From NCBI GenBank assembly GCA_020433835.1, contig JAGRBY010000126.1, forward strand, positions 1 through 14,115: a stretch of DNA of 14,115 nt. The letters run 5' to 3'. Positions 12,903-14,115 of this stretch are shown here, piece by piece. The stretch's first letter is position 1. Each line of letters begins with the position of its first letter. Under the pieces are notes generated by a model. That model worked only from the letters and a program-made list of their open reading frames with translations. It was not told where the DNA came from and made no database searches. Made by a program: the position numbers and the translations under genes. The stretch comes from Anaerolineae bacterium (GTDB taxonomy: Bacteria > Chloroflexota > Anaerolineae > 4572-78 > J111).

Positions 12903-13820
12903 ATGCGTAACTTACAAGAACTACCCAAACTGCGCGACAGCCTGACCTATCTCTACTTTGAGCATGGTCGGCTGGAGCAGGATCATAAAGCGGTGGCCTT
13001 TATCGACAAGAGCAAGAACATTACCGCTGTACCGGCGGCGTCGCTGTCGGTGTTGATGCTGGGGCCGGGCACGAGCGTGACCCACGCGGCGGTTAAGGCC
13101 CTGGCCGATAACGGCTGCCTGCTGCTGTGGACGGGCGAAGATGCCACCCGGCTGTATGCTCAGGGCGGCGGCGAGACCCGCAAAGCCTACCACCTGCTGC
13201 GCCAGGCCGAGCTGGCCGGTAATGAGCAGACCCGACTGACGGTGGTGCGGCGCATGTACGAAATGCGCTTTGCCGAAGCGCTCGACCCCGATTTAACCCT
13301 GCAACAGGTGCGGGGCATGGAGGGGGCCAGGGTGCGCAAGGCCTACGCCGAGGCCAGCCTGGAGTTCAATGTCGAGTGGAAGGGCCGCAAGTACGACCGC
13401 CAACATTGGAACAATGCCGACCCGCTCAACCGGGCCTTGTCGGCGGCCAACGCCCTGCTCAACGGCCTGTGCCACGCCGCCATTGTCTCCGGTGGCTACG
13501 CCCCGGCGCTGGGCTTTATCCACACCGGCAAGCAGTTGTCGTTTGTGTATGACATCGCCGATCTGTATAAGGCCGAGGTCACTATCCCGGTCGCCTTTTG
13601 GGCCGTGTCGCTGGGTACGGATAACCTCCACCAACGGGTGCGGCAGGGCTGCCGCGAGGCGTTCAAGCACCATCGCCTGCTTAAGCGTATCCTGCCCGAT
13701 ATCGATCTCTTGCTGGACATCAATCAACAGCAGGTGAATGACGGCCCGGATGTGGACATCGACCCCGCTGCGCCGACGGAGTGGTGGGAGCCGGAGGAGG
13801 GAGACGGGAGTAAGGAGTAA
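12903..13820 (+). CDS. cas1: CRISPR integrase Cas1, type I-E
   Basis: ATG 12903 is chosen for AAAGGAG at 12889-12895; an upstream in-frame ATG at 12855 lies inside the inverted repeat. The product has 305 residues, equal to E. coli Cas1. The metal-binding residues are all visible: E140 (GMEGARVRKAY), H207 (GFIHTGKQ), and D217/D220 (YDIADLYK). Cas1 integrates new spacers together with Cas2. Hand counts of two 60-base blocks (13081-13140 and 13441-13500) give about 72% GC, against roughly 45% in a block of cas3 (5041-5100), so its history probably differs from the effector genes. The stop codon lies within a heptamer tandem repeat. No cas2 follows. Confidence 0.93.
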   Translation: MRNLQELPKLRDSLTYLYFEHGRLEQDHKAVAFIDKSKNITAVPAASLSVLMLGPGTSVTHAAVKALADNGCLLLWTGEDATRLYAQGGGETRKAYHLLRQAELAGNEQTRLTVVRRMYEMRFAEALDPDLTLQQVRGMEGARVRKAYAEASLEFNVEWKGRKYDRQHWNNADPLNRALSAANALLNGLCHAAIVSGGYAPALGFIHTGKQLSFVYDIADLYKAEVTIPVAFWAVSLGTDNLHQRVRQGCREAFKHHRLLKRILPDIDLLLDINQQQVNDGPDVDIDPAAPTEWWEPEEGDGSKE

Positions 13821-13841
13821 GGAGTAGGAAGTAAGGGGTAG
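13807..13841. repeat. Five tandem heptamers (GGAGTAA type) covering the cas1 stop
   Basis: GGAGTAA, GGAGTAA, GGAGTAG, GAAGTAA and GGGGTAG follow each other without gaps. The second unit supplies the TAA of cas1 (13818-13820). Degenerate 7-bp tandem repeats of this sort are known as STRR elements in filamentous cyanobacteria and occur elsewhere. Confidence 0.8.
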
Positions 13842-13852
13842 GCGGTTGAATA

Positions 13853-13943
13853 ATTGTGAATGGTGAATAATTAATAATTAATGGTGAACGGTAAATAAAA
13901 AAACAACTTCACAGTTCACCATTCACCATTAATTATTCACAAT
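13853..13943. repeat. Imperfect fold-back repeat after cas1
   Basis: ATTGTGAA (13853-13860) pairs with TTCACAAT (13936-13943), and the inner TAATTAATGGTGAA (13875-13888) pairs with TTCACCATTAATTA (13922-13935). Several TGGTGAA repeats allow alternative pairings. The loop contains an A-run. It is a dispersed-repeat type of sequence with no coding content. Confidence 0.65.
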
Positions 13944-13954
13944 TTGTACTCAAA

Positions 13955-13998
13955 AAGTGACAGTCACTTATGAAATTTAATTCAAGTGACTGTCACCT
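13955..13998. repeat. Compact copy of the MITE-end palindrome pair
   Basis: AAGTGACAGTCACTT (13955-13969) and AAGTGACTGTCACCT (13984-13998) are inverted copies, 14 of 15 matching, of the same sequence that ends the 330 bp element at 11550-11879, here only 14 nt apart. They lie after cas1, so this repeat family flanks the vapBC-cas1 segment on both sides. Confidence 0.75.
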
Positions 13999-14015
13999 CT
14001 ATTTGTCTTGAAACG

Positions 14016-14115
14016 TTACTCGATCAAGCCCAGGTCTTGGCTAAGTTGGCGGAAGTTGGTAATCTGGGTGCGGACGAAGGCGTCGAAGTCAGGGCCGAGG
14101 CGGACGATCTTTTCG
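14016..14115 (-). CDS. C-terminal end of an unidentified protein (partial)
   Basis: An open frame enters from the right edge and ends at TAA 14016-14018, giving 32 residues including IVRLGPDFDAFVRTQITNFR and ending LGLIE. The spacing of aromatic and hydrophobic residues near the end loosely recalls the C-terminus of tripartite tricarboxylate (Bug/TctC) solute-binding proteins, but this is too little to assign. The composition is GC-rich like cas1. It points toward the cas1 gene. Confidence 0.5.
   Translation of the reverse strand, partial: EKIVRLGPDFDAFVRTQITNFRQLSQDLGLIE

Noticed and set aside
13293..13727. Overlapping long frames opposite and beside cas1
   Set aside because: High GC removes stop codons in other frames here. 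The Cas1 catalytic residues fix the real frame.

Overview
The window carries a nearly complete type I-E (Cascade) CRISPR-Cas effector operon on the + strand: cas3, cas8e/cse1, cse2, cas7e, cas5e and cas6e, tightly coupled by overlapping stops and starts. Cas1 follows about 1.4 kb further on. The organism cannot be fixed from sequence alone. Moderate GC, many short intergenic repeats, heptamer tracts, MITE-like elements and two PIN-type toxin-antitoxin pairs suggest a repeat-rich environmental bacterium, perhaps Chloroflexota or a similar filamentous group. That is inference with low confidence.

Layout. 1-190: the 3' end of a structured transcript closed by a strong terminator. 240-526: about 13 imperfect 16-18 bp palindromes at a regular ~22.5 bp period. 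688-845: a promoter and terminator enclosing a candidate ~118 nt small RNA with no convincing ORF. 838-1573 (minus): a UPF0175 antitoxin and a DUF3368 PIN toxin broken by a one-base frameshift. 1640-2923: a regulatory region with two very small genes, both winged-helix-like. 2924-11539: the cas operon. 11550-11879: a 330 bp MITE-like element. 11890-12583 (minus): a second, intact VapBC-type pair. 12903-13820: cas1, much richer in GC than cas3. 13821-14015: heptamer tandem repeats, a fold-back repeat and a compact copy of the MITE-end palindrome, where cas2 would be expected. 14016-14115 (minus): the C-terminal end of an unidentified protein.

The standout is Cas3. Its natural start (2924, with a good ribosome binding site) gives a 1252-residue protein in which a winged HTH, a WYL domain and a WCX-like extension (residues 1-330) precede a complete HD nuclease and DExH helicase. 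The nuclease-helicase is therefore physically joined to what is normally a stand-alone ligand-sensing transcription regulator. The first small upstream gene (1956) encodes only a wHTH nearly identical in pattern to the fused one. The second (2544) looks like a more diverged version. All three start sites are preceded by hairpins, and the one before cas3 is an 11-bp stem with a T-run, a textbook intrinsic terminator only 11 bases before the cas3 ribosome binding site.

My model (inference) is a self-regulating CRISPR operon: the WYL-Cas3 fusion and its mini-wHTH relatives act on the leader or operators, and expression passes through an attenuator. No CRISPR array and no cas2 are visible. The adaptation gene cas1 sits in a segment bracketed by repeats, next to a toxin-antitoxin pair, and looks separately acquired.
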